This document shows, piece by piece, positions 1 through 7,238 of a DNA stretch of 33,521 nt (its first letter is position 1; each line of letters opens with the position of its first letter). Origin of the DNA: DAOTTI01 sp034437795 (GTDB lineage: Bacteria > Chloroflexota > UBA11872 > UBA12225). The stretch lies in NCBI GenBank assembly GCA_034437795.1, contig DAOTTI010000244.1, positions 1 through 33,521 of the forward strand. Reading direction: 5' to 3'. The notes beneath the pieces were generated by a model. It saw only the letters and a list, made by a program, of their open reading frames with translations. It had not been told where the DNA came from and did not search any database. The position numbers and the translations under genes are program-made.

Positions 1-403
1 GGGTCGCGCCGCCGGTCCCGCCCCAGCCGGCGCTCAGCACGTGCTCGGCCACGGGGAAGACGCTGAAGATGTCGCCCTCAATATCGATGTCGTCGTAGAT
101 GTACGCCTCCCCCAGCGTGACCTCCTTCGGCGGCCAGAACAGCGCCCGCACTGCCCCCGGGTGGCGCAGCACGAGCGTGAACCGCGCCTCCTGCCCCGCC
201 TCTGGTCCCCACTCCGTCCCATCCCAGCAGCGGACGGCGAAGTTGCGCGGCCGGTAGCCCGCCAGCAGCCACTTCAGGAGGTCCAGGCTCTGCCTCACGG
301 CGCGGTCATCGGGCAGTGCCCCATGCGCCACCGGCGCGCCCTCGCCCCCTGGATCAGCGCTGGCCACCGCATGCCCCACCACCTCGTTCGTCTCTCGGTT
401 CAT
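1..403 (-). CDS. Cyclopropane-fatty-acyl-phospholipid synthase-type methyltransferase, N-terminal part (cut by window edge)
   Basis: The frame reads leftward from the ATG at 401-403 and stays open to base 1, so only about 134 N-terminal residues are present and the C-terminal part lies outside the window. The visible protein contains FAVRCWDGTEWGPEAG, FTLVLRHPGAVRALFWPP and LGEAYIYDDIDIEGDIF. These match the N-terminal region of the CFA synthase / mycolic acid cyclopropane synthase family (the V-x-x-W-D-G strand and the G-E-A-Y-x-x-D-D-I-E-G-D block). Such enzymes use S-adenosylmethionine to modify unsaturated membrane lipid chains. The SAM-binding domain would follow in the missing part, so the exact activity cannot be judged. 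A good ribosome binding site, GAGGAGGACG, lies about seven bases before the ATG and supports this start. The gene is divergent from the DsrE-family gene at 609. Confidence 0.82.
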   Translation of the reverse strand, partial: MNRETNEVVGHAVASADPGGEGAPVAHGALPDDRAVRQSLDLLKWLLAGYRPRNFAVRCWDGTEWGPEAGQEARFTLVLRHPGAVRALFWPPKEVTLGEAYIYDDIDIEGDIFSVFPVAEHVLSAGWGGTGGAT

Positions 404-466
404 CTACGTGCGTCCTCCTCCGTGCCCCGCGTCCCTGGCCTCGCCCGGATTATCCCCGGCCATTGG

Positions 467-508
467 GAAGTTCCTTCTCCCTTCGGGAGAGGGCTGGGGT
501 CAGGGCCC
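467..508. repeat. Family B palindromic repeat copy
   Basis: A hairpin of CTCCC / TTC / GGGAG with flanking pairs, followed by GCTGGGGTCAGGGC. It is one copy of the short intergenic palindrome seen many times in the window. It lies in the 205-base divergent gap between the methyltransferase and the DsrE-family gene. Confidence 0.6.
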
Positions 509-596
509 CGCTTAGGGATAATCTGAGCCAGCGCCATCCGGAGCTTTCGCGCGCGCCCGCCGGCCCTGCCCAGTTCCATTGTGCGCCCCTTCGTGC

Positions 597-602
597 TATG
601 CT
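597..602 (+). promoter_or_regulatory. Candidate -10 box of a leaderless DsrE-family transcript
   Basis: TATGCT ends six bases before the ATG at 609. A weak TTCCAT (574-579) lies 17 bases upstream in the -35 position. The string TAT-G/C-CTGGCCATATG is repeated at the start of the gene at 12020, which has a much better -35. A transcript from here would begin at or next to the start codon, and no Shine-Dalgarno is visible. Confidence 0.35.
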
Positions 603-608
603 GGCCAT

Positions 609-977
609 ATGGCACGCATCCTCTACCTCAGCGCCACCGGCCCTGCCGATCCCACGCGCGCCTCGATCCCCTTCCACCTGGCGGCCAACGGCGCCGTCGA
701 GGTCGGGCACGAAGCGGAGATCGTCCTGGCCGGCGACGCCACCGAGCTGGTCAAGGCGGGTGTCGCGGACGGCGTCCGCGGCGTAGGCATCCCACCCCTG
801 GCTGATCTCCTGGCCAAGACCGTCCAGAAGGGCATCCCCATCCACGTCTGACGGGCCTGCGCCGTCGCCCGTGGGGCGACCGACGCGGACCTCCAGCGCC
901 TGCCCGGCTCGCGGTGGGCCGGACCAGACGACGTCGCCCGTCTGACCGTCGCCGCCGACCGCACCCTCACCTTCTAA
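609..977 (+). CDS. DsrE/DsrF-family protein, probable selenoprotein (in-frame UGA at 849-851)
   Basis: From the ATG at 609 the frame gives MARILYLSATGPADPTRAS and runs 80 codons to a TGA at 849-851. Reading this TGA as selenocysteine, the same frame continues to a TAA at 975-977, giving 122 residues, the usual size of small DsrE-family proteins. The 80-residue form would lack the C-terminal third. The extension begins URACAVARGATDADL and ends VAAADRTLTF-like (VARLTVAADRTLTF). This matches the expected family pattern, in which a redox motif CxxC, an ARG-x-T-x-x-DL block and a final ADR-V-TF strand follow G-I-P-I-x-V. UGA sits exactly at the first Cys of CxxC, giving UxxC with C84. DsrE-like selenoproteins are a known class from metagenomic surveys. 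The role is probably small-molecule sulfur or thiol redox transfer. The alternatives are a nonsense mutation or a sequencing error. The selenocysteine machinery is not in the window. Confidence 0.72.
852..886 (+). promoter_or_regulatory. Candidate bacterial SECIS hairpin
   Basis: GUCGCCC (864-870), loop GUG (871-873) and GGGCGAC (874-880) form a perfect seven-pair stem. It can extend by GCG (859-861) pairing with CGC (884-886) across a small internal loop. The apical loop begins 20 nt after the UGA, is short and starts with G. These agree with the known bacterial SECIS pattern: an apical loop about 16-37 nt after UGA with a G in the first two loop positions. The hairpin lies inside the coding frame. 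Chance hairpins are common in GC-rich DNA, so position and loop carry most of the weight. Confidence 0.6.
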
Positions 978-1543
978 CCCGCCGCTGCGCCCGCCCAGCA
1001 TCCGCCACCGCGCCGCCCATGCCCCCGGCGCCGTGGGCACATCCTCTCCCCGTGGCCCTCGTTCCTCCTCTCCGTACCAGACCGCGGGCGGCGGGGCCGC
1101 CACTGGTCAAGTCGACTTCCCACGGCCATCGTTCCCTTTCTCCGACAAGGAGAGGGGGCCAGGGGGGGTCCCTTCTCCTCTCCCGCGCGCGGCCCCGGCT
1201 GAAGGGGGTGGGGTCTCTCCTCTCGCGGCGCGGCCCTCGTGCCCCTCTCCCGCACGCGCCCTCACGCGGGAGGGAGACGAGTCCCACCGGAGGAGCGGGC
1301 CAGGGCAGAGGCCACGTCTCCCGCACGCGGGAGGGAGACGGGCAGGGGGTGAGGGCTGCCCTCCCGCCGCACCCGGCCGGGCCATCCGGCCCGCCTCGCC
1401 CACTGCGCCCTGCTACACTTCTGCCCACTGCGGGCACGCACCTTGCATGTGTCCCGCTGAGCGCAGATCCCCCAGCCCCCTGCGGCCGGCCGGCGCGCCC
1501 CGCGCCTTCGGCCGGCCACAGCGTGGCCCCTTCCACGAGACGC
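978..1543. repeat. Intergenic region with diverged family A repeat copies
   Basis: No convincing gene is visible. A partial family A copy lies near 1036-1080 (CCGTGGCCCTCGTTCCTCC). A fuller copy lies at 1121-1217, with hairpin CTCC-GACAA-GGAG, then AGAGGGGGCCAGGGGGG, a variable spacer and CCCCGGCTGAAGGGGGTGG. Two related hairpins built on CTCCCGCACGCGGGAG follow between about 1245 and 1345, ending in CAGGGGGTGAGGGC. Long open frames across this stretch on both strands are made of the repeats and are not treated as genes. Confidence 0.6.
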
Positions 1544-1690
1544 ATGGCCATCACGCTGACCGAACTCGAGTCCGTCAGAACCGCTTTAGCACTGGTCTTC
1601 GCCGCCGCCCTGGCTGGCTTCCTGTGGGAATGCCTCGACGTGCTTAACGCCGTCACCGGCCCTAAGCGGCGCCGCACCCCTCGCCTCTAA
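1544..1690 (+). CDS. Possible small single-span membrane protein
   Basis: A 48-residue frame, MAITLTELESVRTALALVF followed by AAALAGFLWECLDVLNAVTG and a basic tail KRRRTPRL. It has one hydrophobic segment at about residues 12-31 and a positively charged C-terminus, the usual look of a small inner-membrane protein with the tail inside. No clear ribosome binding site is seen; GAGA lies about 5 bases upstream. I do not recognise the family. The frame also extends upstream into repeat DNA, so the start is chosen only because the protein-like part begins here. It could be a chance frame. Confidence 0.3.
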   Translation: MAITLTELESVRTALALVFAAALAGFLWECLDVLNAVTGPKRRRTPRL

Positions 1691-2152
1691 GCCCCTGCCC
1701 TACCCTGGTCGATCAGGCGCGCCCATCACCGGCGCGCCCCTCTCCCACTGACGCGAACCGATACGCCGCCGCTCCACGCGGCCGGCCAGGCGAGTGACCG
1801 AGAGGGCTGCTTTCCCCAGATAGGTGGCCACTCCCCTCGCCCCAATGCCCCCTCTCCACGGGTCGCCCCCGTCGGGTACGCGGAGAGACCACGCGTCCCC
1901 CAAAGAACCCAAAGAACGGGCGCGACCGGCCGCGTCGTATCGCGGACCAGTCGCGCCCGCCACGACTGCAGGCGATGAGCCCAGCTTATGAGGCCGGCAA
2001 TCAATTCCCTCTCCCGGAGTGGGAGGGTGAGGGCTCCGCATTCACGGCCAAGGGGCTCCCTCGCCCTCTGCGCCAGGGGGAGGGAGCCGCTCGCGGCCGA
2101 TCCGGGCCAAGCCGGTGCCGCCTCCGCCTCGGTGCCTGTCGCCCCTCCTGCC
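1691..2152. repeat. Intergenic region with family B palindromes
   Basis: No gene is supported. CCCTCTCCCGGAGTGGGAGGGTGAGGG-like DNA at about 2009-2035 and CTCCCTCGCCCTCTGCGCCAGGGGGAGGGAG-like DNA at about 2057-2090 are two adjacent family B copies. They lie downstream of the minus-strand membrane protein gene. The rest, 1700-1980, is GC-rich with no recognisable element. Confidence 0.5.
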
Positions 2153-2566
2153 TTATGTCTGCTGCCCGGCCGGCGCCGGGGCCATGGCGCCCATCGGCCG
2201 GAACGCCGCGACCAGCGCCCAGACCCCCACCACCAGATGCACCACGTCATCCAGCAACTCCAGGTTGGTCACCCCCAGGTTGAGCTGGGTCGGCGGGGTG
2301 CCGATGACGATCAGCCCGAGCACGGTGAACACCAGCGCCACCACCCCCACGATCGCCGTCAGCCACTTCTGGAGCGTGGCGTTCAGTACGTAGGCCGCGG
2401 CGATGGCCACGATGCCTAAGATGGTGTGCGCGATGTTCTCCGCGTTGTCGAACCAGAGCGCCTCCCCCAGCAGCCGCCCTTCTGAGACGGGTTGCAGGAT
2501 AAAGCCGAGAATACCGAGCACCAGCAGAATGACCCCACCAATAATGAGGAACTGTCTGGGATTCAT
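2153..2566 (-). CDS. Four-helix membrane protein, DUF4383-like
   Basis: A 137-residue protein starting MNPRQFLIIGGVILLVLGIL. Hydrophobic segments lie at about residues 6-24, 44-66, 69-90 and 104-124, so four membrane spans are expected. The pattern of an N-terminal span, a loop with an amidated glycine-rich turn, then NIAHTILGIVAIAAA and LDDVVHLVVGVWALVAAF resembles the DUF4383 family. These are small bacterial integral membrane proteins of unknown role with His residues in the second and fourth helices (HTILG, HLVVG). The ATG at 2566 is chosen because GGGAGGA sits six to seven bases upstream. A TTG five codons earlier would place this ribosome binding site inside the gene. The gene stands alone, flanked by repeat-rich DNA. 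Confidence 0.72.
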   Translation of the reverse strand: MNPRQFLIIGGVILLVLGILGFILQPVSEGRLLGEALWFDNAENIAHTILGIVAIAAAYVLNATLQKWLTAIVGVVALVFTVLGLIVIGTPPTQLNLGVTNLELLDDVVHLVVGVWALVAAFRPMGAMAPAPAGQQT

Positions 2567-3198
2567 GCCATGTCCTCCCAAGGATCCCAGCGATGCCCCG
2601 TGAGCGCGCTTCGCCGTTCTATCTTCGACCCACGGGGACCGCCTTCCATACAGCCGTCAGCCCGTATGCCTCAGCCAGCCCGATTGCTGACCTTGCGCTG
2701 CTCTCCACCACCTCCCTCCGCAAGATTTACCAGGTCTACCGAAGCTCCAGGAGCGACCACCGGCCGCAGACCTCCGCCCGGCCATACCTGCCATGCCCAT
2801 GATGCCCGTCCTGCCCCCAGCGGCCGCGCCGCGTTCGCCCCCGTTCAGCGTAGGACAATCCGCCCCCATTTGCAACTCCCCTTGTGGCGCCGGCGCGCCC
2901 AAACCTGCCCGATGGTGGCATGTCATGGGCAGCTCCCATCGCCGCGTCTCCGCGTCTCCGCGTCTCCCCGTCGGAGCGGGAGCGCCGGGGCCAGGCCGCA
3001 CGGGGGGTGGTATGGGGCAGGGGTGCGACGCGGAAGCGACCGAAGGGGGTGACGCCCCTCCACCCGCTTCCACCAACTTCAACCTCGTCTCAACCAGGCT
3101 AAGGTATGCTCATGCCGGTCACCGCTCGGCTCCCCGTTGCCCCGCGCACCCGGCGTCGGGCGCTGGCCCTGCCCGTCCACGACGCACCGCCCAGGGAA
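2567..3198. repeat. Repeat-bearing intergenic region upstream of metH
   Basis: No supported gene. Around 2941-3057 a family A copy is visible: triple CGCGTCTCC, CCCCGTCGGAGCGGGAG, a GGGGCCAGGCCGCACGG segment, GGGGCAGGGGTGCGACGCGG and a closing CCGAAGGGGGTGACG. The GCCGCACGG and GGGGCAGG parts recur in the copies at 8164 and 19253. A short frame from 2593 is not supported by codon use or a ribosome binding site. Confidence 0.5.
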
Positions 3199-3227
3199 TT
3201 GACGTTGCACCGTCTGCTCGATAAGGT
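3199..3227 (+). promoter_or_regulatory. Candidate metH promoter
   Basis: TTGACG (3199-3204), a 17-base spacer and TAAGGT (3222-3227) form a plausible sigma-70-type promoter. It would leave a leader of about 190 nt before metH. The -35 matches consensus at five of six positions; the -10 is weak. Confidence 0.35.
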
Positions 3228-3234
3228 TTCAGGA

Positions 3235-3421
3235 AAGAGTCCCCCCTTCATGCCCGCGTGGTCTCCGCCACGCGCGGCGCTGCGTCGAACCGTGGCCTGC
3301 CCCTGCCGGCGGGGGCCCTTCAGCGCTGGCTCTCCCCGCGCTGAACGGCGCCGCAGCGTCCGCAGCTTGGGCCCGGCCGCAGGGGCGGCGCTGGAGCGGA
3401 GCTGAAGGGGGTAAGAGCCTC
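3235..3421 (+). promoter_or_regulatory. Structured leader before metH, class unknown
   Basis: The leader can form GCGTGG / CCACGC (about 3255-3272) and a stronger hairpin TTCAGCGC (3319-3326) / GCGCTGAA (3338-3345), extended by GCC/GGC beyond one mismatch. I cannot match it to a known SAM, SAH or cobalamin riboswitch. Its last part, GAAGGGGGTAAGAGCCTC, is the end of a family A repeat and supplies the purine-rich stretch before the start codon. Confidence 0.3.
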
Positions 3422-6400
3422 ATGCGAGTACCCGTCGACTTTAATCGCCACCGGTTGAGCAGCCGCTTCCTCGACGAGGTCGCCAGGCGCGTCATCATCT
3501 ATGACGGCGCCATGGGCACCCAGTTGCACGCGCGCCAGCACCTCCTGACCGATGCCGATTTCCTCGGCAACCCCCAGCGCCTCCCCCTGGAGATCCTGGG
3601 TATCACTCGCCCCGACATTCTGGAAGACATCCACGCCAGCTACCTGGCGGTGGGCGCCGACGTCCTGGAGACCGACACCTTCCAGGGCCACCCTCGCCGG
3701 CTCGCCGAGTACGGCCTGCAGGACCGCGCCTACGAGATCAACTACAACGCCGTCGCCTGCGCCCGCCGCGCCGCCGATCGCTTCGCCACGCCGGATCGGC
3801 CCCGCTTCGTCGCCGGCTCCATCGGGCCCACCGGCGCCCTCCCCTCCAGCGACGACCCCGTACTCTCCGCCGTGAGCTTCGATGAGCTGGCCGACGGCGC
3901 CCGCGTCCAGGCCCGAGCCATGATCGACGCTGGCGCCGACCTGATCATCATCGAGACCCAGTTCGACATCCTGGAGACAAAGGCCCTCATCTTCGGCTGC
4001 CTGCGCGCCTTCGAGGAGACCGGCGTGCGCCTCCCCATCCAGTGCCAGGTCACGCTGGATACCAGCGGGCGCATGCTCTTCGGGACCGACATCGCCGCCG
4101 CCCTCACCACCCTGGAGGCCCTGCCCATCGACCTCATCGGGCTGAACTGCTCCACCGGCCCGGACTACATGCGCGAGCCGATCCGCTACCTCTGCGAGCA
4201 CGCCGCCCTTCCCGTCACCTGCATCCCCAACGCCGGCCTGCCCCTCAACGTCGATGGCCAGGCCGTCTATCCCCTGGAGCCGGAGCCGATGGCCCGCCAA
4301 CTGGCCGAGTTCGTCACCGAGTTCGGCGTCAACGTCGTCGGCGGCTGCTGCGGCTCCACGCCGGAACACATCGCCTGGCTGGTCAAGCTGATCGGCCACC
4401 GCCCGCCCAGGGAGCGCTACGTCCCCGCAACCCCGCGCATCTCCAGCGCCCTGCGCTCCGTCGACCTTCACCAGGACCCGCCGCCGCTCATCGTCGGCGA
4501 GCGCGTCAACTCCCAGGGCTCCCGCCTGGCCAAGCGGGCCCTGCTCAAGGACGACTACGACACGCTCCTGCGCATCGCTCGCGAGCAGGTAGAAGGGGGC
4601 GCCCACGCCCTGGACGTCTGCGTCGCCCTTACCGAGCGCACCGATGAGGCGGAGCAGATGCGCCGGCTGGTCAAGAAGCTGGCCATGAGCATCGAGGCGC
4701 CGCTGGTCATCGACACCACCGAGGCGGCGGTGGTCAAGGCCGCCCTGGAAACCTACCCCGGGCGCGCCATCCTCAACTCGATCAATCTGGAGAACCGCGC
4801 CGAGCGCATCGACACCTGGGTCCCCCTGATGAAGGCCCACGGCGCCGCGGCCGTCGCCATGTGCATCGACGAGCGGGGCCAGGCCACCACCGCCCAGTGG
4901 AAGTTCGAGGCGGCAAAGAAGATCTACGACATCGTCTGCGGCGAGTACGGCCTCCCGCCGGACCGCCTCATCTTCGATGCCCTCGTCTTCCCCATCACCA
5001 CCGGCCAGGAGGAGCTCAGGAACGCCGCCGTCGAGACCCTCGAGGGCATCAAGCGGATCAAGCAGGGGCTGCCCGGCGTTCTCACCATCCTGGGCGTCTC
5101 CAATCTCTCCTTCGGCCTCACTCCGCACGCCCGCGCCGTGCTCAACTCCGTCTTCCTCTACCACGCCGTCAAGGCCGGGCTCGACCTCGCCATCATCAAT
5201 CCCTCCCATACCCGCCCCTACGCCGAGATCCCGCCCGAGCAGCGCGAGCTGGCCGAAGCGCTCATCTTCAATCAGACGCCGGATGCGCTCGCCCGCTACA
5301 TCGCCTTCTTCGAGGGCGTCGCTCCCGAGGCGGCCTCCGGCGCGGGCGCCGAAGACCCCGAAGCCGGCCTCTCCACGGACGAGCGGATCCACTACCGCAT
5401 CCTCCACCGGCAGAAAGAAGGCATTGAGGACCTCATCGACGCCGCCGTCCAGCAGCGCACCGCCGCCGGCGCGCGCCGCCACGACGCGGCCGTGGACGTC
5501 CTCAACGCCGTCCTGCTGCCGGCGATGAAGGAGGTCGGCGACAAGTTCGGCGCCGGCGAGCTGATCCTGCCGTACGTCCTGCAATCGGCGGAGGTGATGA
5601 AGAAGGCCGTCGCCCACCTGGAGCGCTATCTGGAGAAGGTGGAGGGCGTCACCAAGGGCAAGGTCGTCCTCGCCACCGTCTACGGCGACGTGCACGACAT
5701 CGGCAAGAGCCTGGTCCACACCATCCTCTCCAACAACGGCTACACCGTCTACGACCTGGGCAAGCAGGTGCCGGTCAACGTCATCCTGGACAAGGCGGTC
5801 GAGGTGGGCGCCGACGCCATCGGCCTCTCGGCCCTGCTCGTCTCCACCAGCCGGCAGATGCCCCTCTGCGTCCAGGAGCTCCATCGACGGGGCCTGCGCT
5901 TCCCCGTCATCGTCGGCGGCGCCGCCATCAACCGCCGCTTCGGCTACCGCATCAACTGGGTCGACGACGAGCAGCAGACCCTCTACGAGCCCGGCGCCTT
6001 CTACTGCCGCGACGCCTTCGAGGGCCTGGCCGTCGTCGACCAGCTCGTCAGCCCGCAGCAGCGCCGGCAGCTCCTCGCCCGCCACCACGAGGAGTGCGTC
6101 CGCGCGCGGGACGAGGAGCGCACGCGGGCGGCCGCGCAGCGCGCAGGGCCACCGGCGCCCCAGGTGCGCCGCTCCCCGTTCGTCAAGGACGCGCCCGTCC
6201 CGCAGCCGCCCTTCTGGGGCTACCGCACCGTCGAGATCGCCTGGCGCGCCCTCGACCAGCTGCTGCCCTACGTCGACCGCAACGCCCTCTTCCGCGGCCG
6301 CTGGGGCTACGTCGTCCACGACAAGGAGCAGTGGGCCCGCCTCGTCGAACAAGAGCTGGAGCCGCGCCTCCTGGAGCTGTGGCAGGACGCCAAGGTCAAG

Positions 6401-7108
6401 CGCTGGCTTCAGCCCAAGGGCATCTACGGCTACTTCCCCGTCCAGGCCGACGGCAACACCCTCATCGTCTACGATCCCCAGGCGTTCTCTCCCCCGCCGG
6501 CGAAGGGCGAAGGACCAGCGACGAGCACGTCGACCGGCGCTCCTGATCCGTCCGTCGCCCTTCGCCCTTCGTCCACTCCACGCGAGCTGGTGCGCTTCAC
6601 CTTCCCCCGCCAGGTGCCCGACGGCACCAAGCGCAATGAGGAGCAGCTCTGCCTGGCGGACTACTTCCGTCCGGTCGAGAGCGGCGAATACGACGTTGTC
6701 GCCCTCCAGGTGGTCACGGCCGGGCATGCCGCCAGCGAGTACGCCGAACGCCTGCGGACCCGCGGCGAGTACAATCTGAGCCTTCAGGTGCACGGCGTCT
6801 CCGTCCAGGCCGCCGAGGCCATGGCCGAATACGTCAACGCCATTGTCCGTCAGGAGCTAGGCCTCGGCCCGCGCCGCGGCCTGCGCTACAGCTGGGGCTA
6901 TCTCGCCTGCCCCGATATGTCCGAGCAGACCAAGCTCTTCCAACTGATGCCCGTCACCGAGCAGCTCGGCGTCACCATCACCGAGTCCTACCAGTTCGTC
7001 CCCGAGCAGACCACCGCCGCCCTCGTCGTCCACCATCCCCAGGCCAAGTACTTCTCCGTGATCGCAACCGGTACTGCGCCGGCTACCGAGCCCGAAGCAG
7101 CAGGGTAG
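3422..7108 (+). CDS. metH: Cobalamin-dependent methionine synthase
   Basis: A 1228-residue four-module enzyme, almost the length of E. coli MetH, which transfers a methyl group from methyltetrahydrofolate through methylcobalamin to homocysteine. The homocysteine domain opens with YDGAMGTQLHARQ and carries the zinc ligands C243 (GLNCSTGP) and C309-C310 (GGCCGSTPEH). The pterin domain follows from about residue 350 (GERVNSQGSRL, ALDVCVALTERTDE). The B12 domain has the lower-ligand motif DVHDIGKS with H758, then PVIVGGAAIN. The C-terminal activation domain has the reactivation motif RYSWGYLACPD for S-adenosylmethionine binding. At about residues 1020-1055 a Pro/Ala/Ser-rich insert (PPPAKGEGPATSTSTGAPDP) coincides with an inverted repeat. 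Translation appears to start from a purine-rich stretch that belongs to a dispersed repeat. The gene is followed by a 130-base gap and uppS on the same strand. Confidence 0.97.
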   Translation: MRVPVDFNRHRLSSRFLDEVARRVIIYDGAMGTQLHARQHLLTDADFLGNPQRLPLEILGITRPDILEDIHASYLAVGADVLETDTFQGHPRRLAEYGLQDRAYEINYNAVACARRAADRFATPDRPRFVAGSIGPTGALPSSDDPVLSAVSFDELADGARVQARAMIDAGADLIIIETQFDILETKALIFGCLRAFEETGVRLPIQCQVTLDTSGRMLFGTDIAAALTTLEALPIDLIGLNCSTGPDYMREPIRYLCEHAALPVTCIPNAGLPLNVDGQAVYPLEPEPMARQLAEFVTEFGVNVVGGCCGSTPEHIAWLVKLIGHRPPRERYVPATPRISSALRSVDLHQDPPPLIVGERVNSQGSRLAKRALLKDDYDTLLRIAREQVEGGAHALDVCVALTERTDEAEQMRRLVKKLAMSIEAPLVIDTTEAAVVKAALETYPGRAILNSINLENRAERIDTWVPLMKAHGAAAVAMCIDERGQATTAQWKFEAAKKIYDIVCGEYGLPPDRLIFDALVFPITTGQEELRNAAVETLEGIKRIKQGLPGVLTILGVSNLSFGLTPHARAVLNSVFLYHAVKAGLDLAIINPSHTRPYAEIPPEQRELAEALIFNQTPDALARYIAFFEGVAPEAASGAGAEDPEAGLSTDERIHYRILHRQKEGIEDLIDAAVQQRTAAGARRHDAAVDVLNAVLLPAMKEVGDKFGAGELILPYVLQSAEVMKKAVAHLERYLEKVEGVTKGKVVLATVYGDVHDIGKSLVHTILSNNGYTVYDLGKQVPVNVILDKAVEVGADAIGLSALLVSTSRQMPLCVQELHRRGLRFPVIVGGAAINRRFGYRINWVDDEQQTLYEPGAFYCRDAFEGLAVVDQLVSPQQRRQLLARHHEECVRARDEERTRAAAQRAGPPAPQVRRSPFVKDAPVPQPPFWGYRTVEIAWRALDQLLPYVDRNALFRGRWGYVVHDKEQWARLVEQELEPRLLELWQDAKVKRWLQPKGIYGYFPVQADGNTLIVYDPQAFSPPPAKGEGPATSTSTGAPDPSVALRPSSTPRELVRFTFPRQVPDGTKRNEEQLCLADYFRPVESGEYDVVALQVVTAGHAASEYAERLRTRGEYNLSLQVHGVSVQAAEAMAEYVNAIVRQELGLGPRRGLRYSWGYLACPDMSEQTKLFQLMPVTEQLGVTITESYQFVPEQTTAALVVHHPQAKYFSVIATGTAPATEPEAAG
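6501..6571. repeat. Inverted repeat inside metH
   Basis: CGAAGGGCGAAGG (6501-6513) and its exact complement CCTTCGCCCTTCG (6559-6571) flank a 45-base loop, all in frame. The encoded peptide is a low-complexity insert within the activation domain region. It looks like a palindromic element tolerated in a protein surface loop. Confidence 0.6.
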
Positions 7109-7198
7109 CGTAATATGAACACGCTGCGGCGCTCAGTCCTTGACCTGGAGACGGTCGTGCAGAAGGCTCGCATGAGCCTACTTTGTCTCCCAAAGTAC

Positions 7199-7228
7199 TT
7201 GACGTCCCCAAGGCATTACCCGTAGCCT
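7199..7228 (+). promoter_or_regulatory. Candidate uppS promoter
   Basis: TTGACG (7199-7204), an 18-base spacer and TAGCCT (7223-7228). Initiation about seven bases further on would fall within a few bases of the ATG at 7239, giving an almost leaderless mRNA. This agrees with the lack of a Shine-Dalgarno. Confidence 0.3.
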
Positions 7229-7238
7229 CTACTCACCC

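Noticed and set aside
914..1543. Upstream extension of the small membrane protein frame to 914
   Set aside because: The translated sequence is Pro/Arg-rich and consists of repeat DNA; a protein-like sequence begins only at 1544.
3235..3421. SAM, SAH or cobalamin riboswitch before metH
   Set aside because: No conserved core sequence of these classes could be found; only unspecific hairpins are visible.
3320..6793. Open frame of over 1100 codons on the minus strand opposite metH
   Set aside because: It is the antisense shadow of a gene with extreme G/C third positions; its product is a monotonous Gly/Asp/Val/Ala string without domains, while the plus strand encodes an unmistakable MetH.
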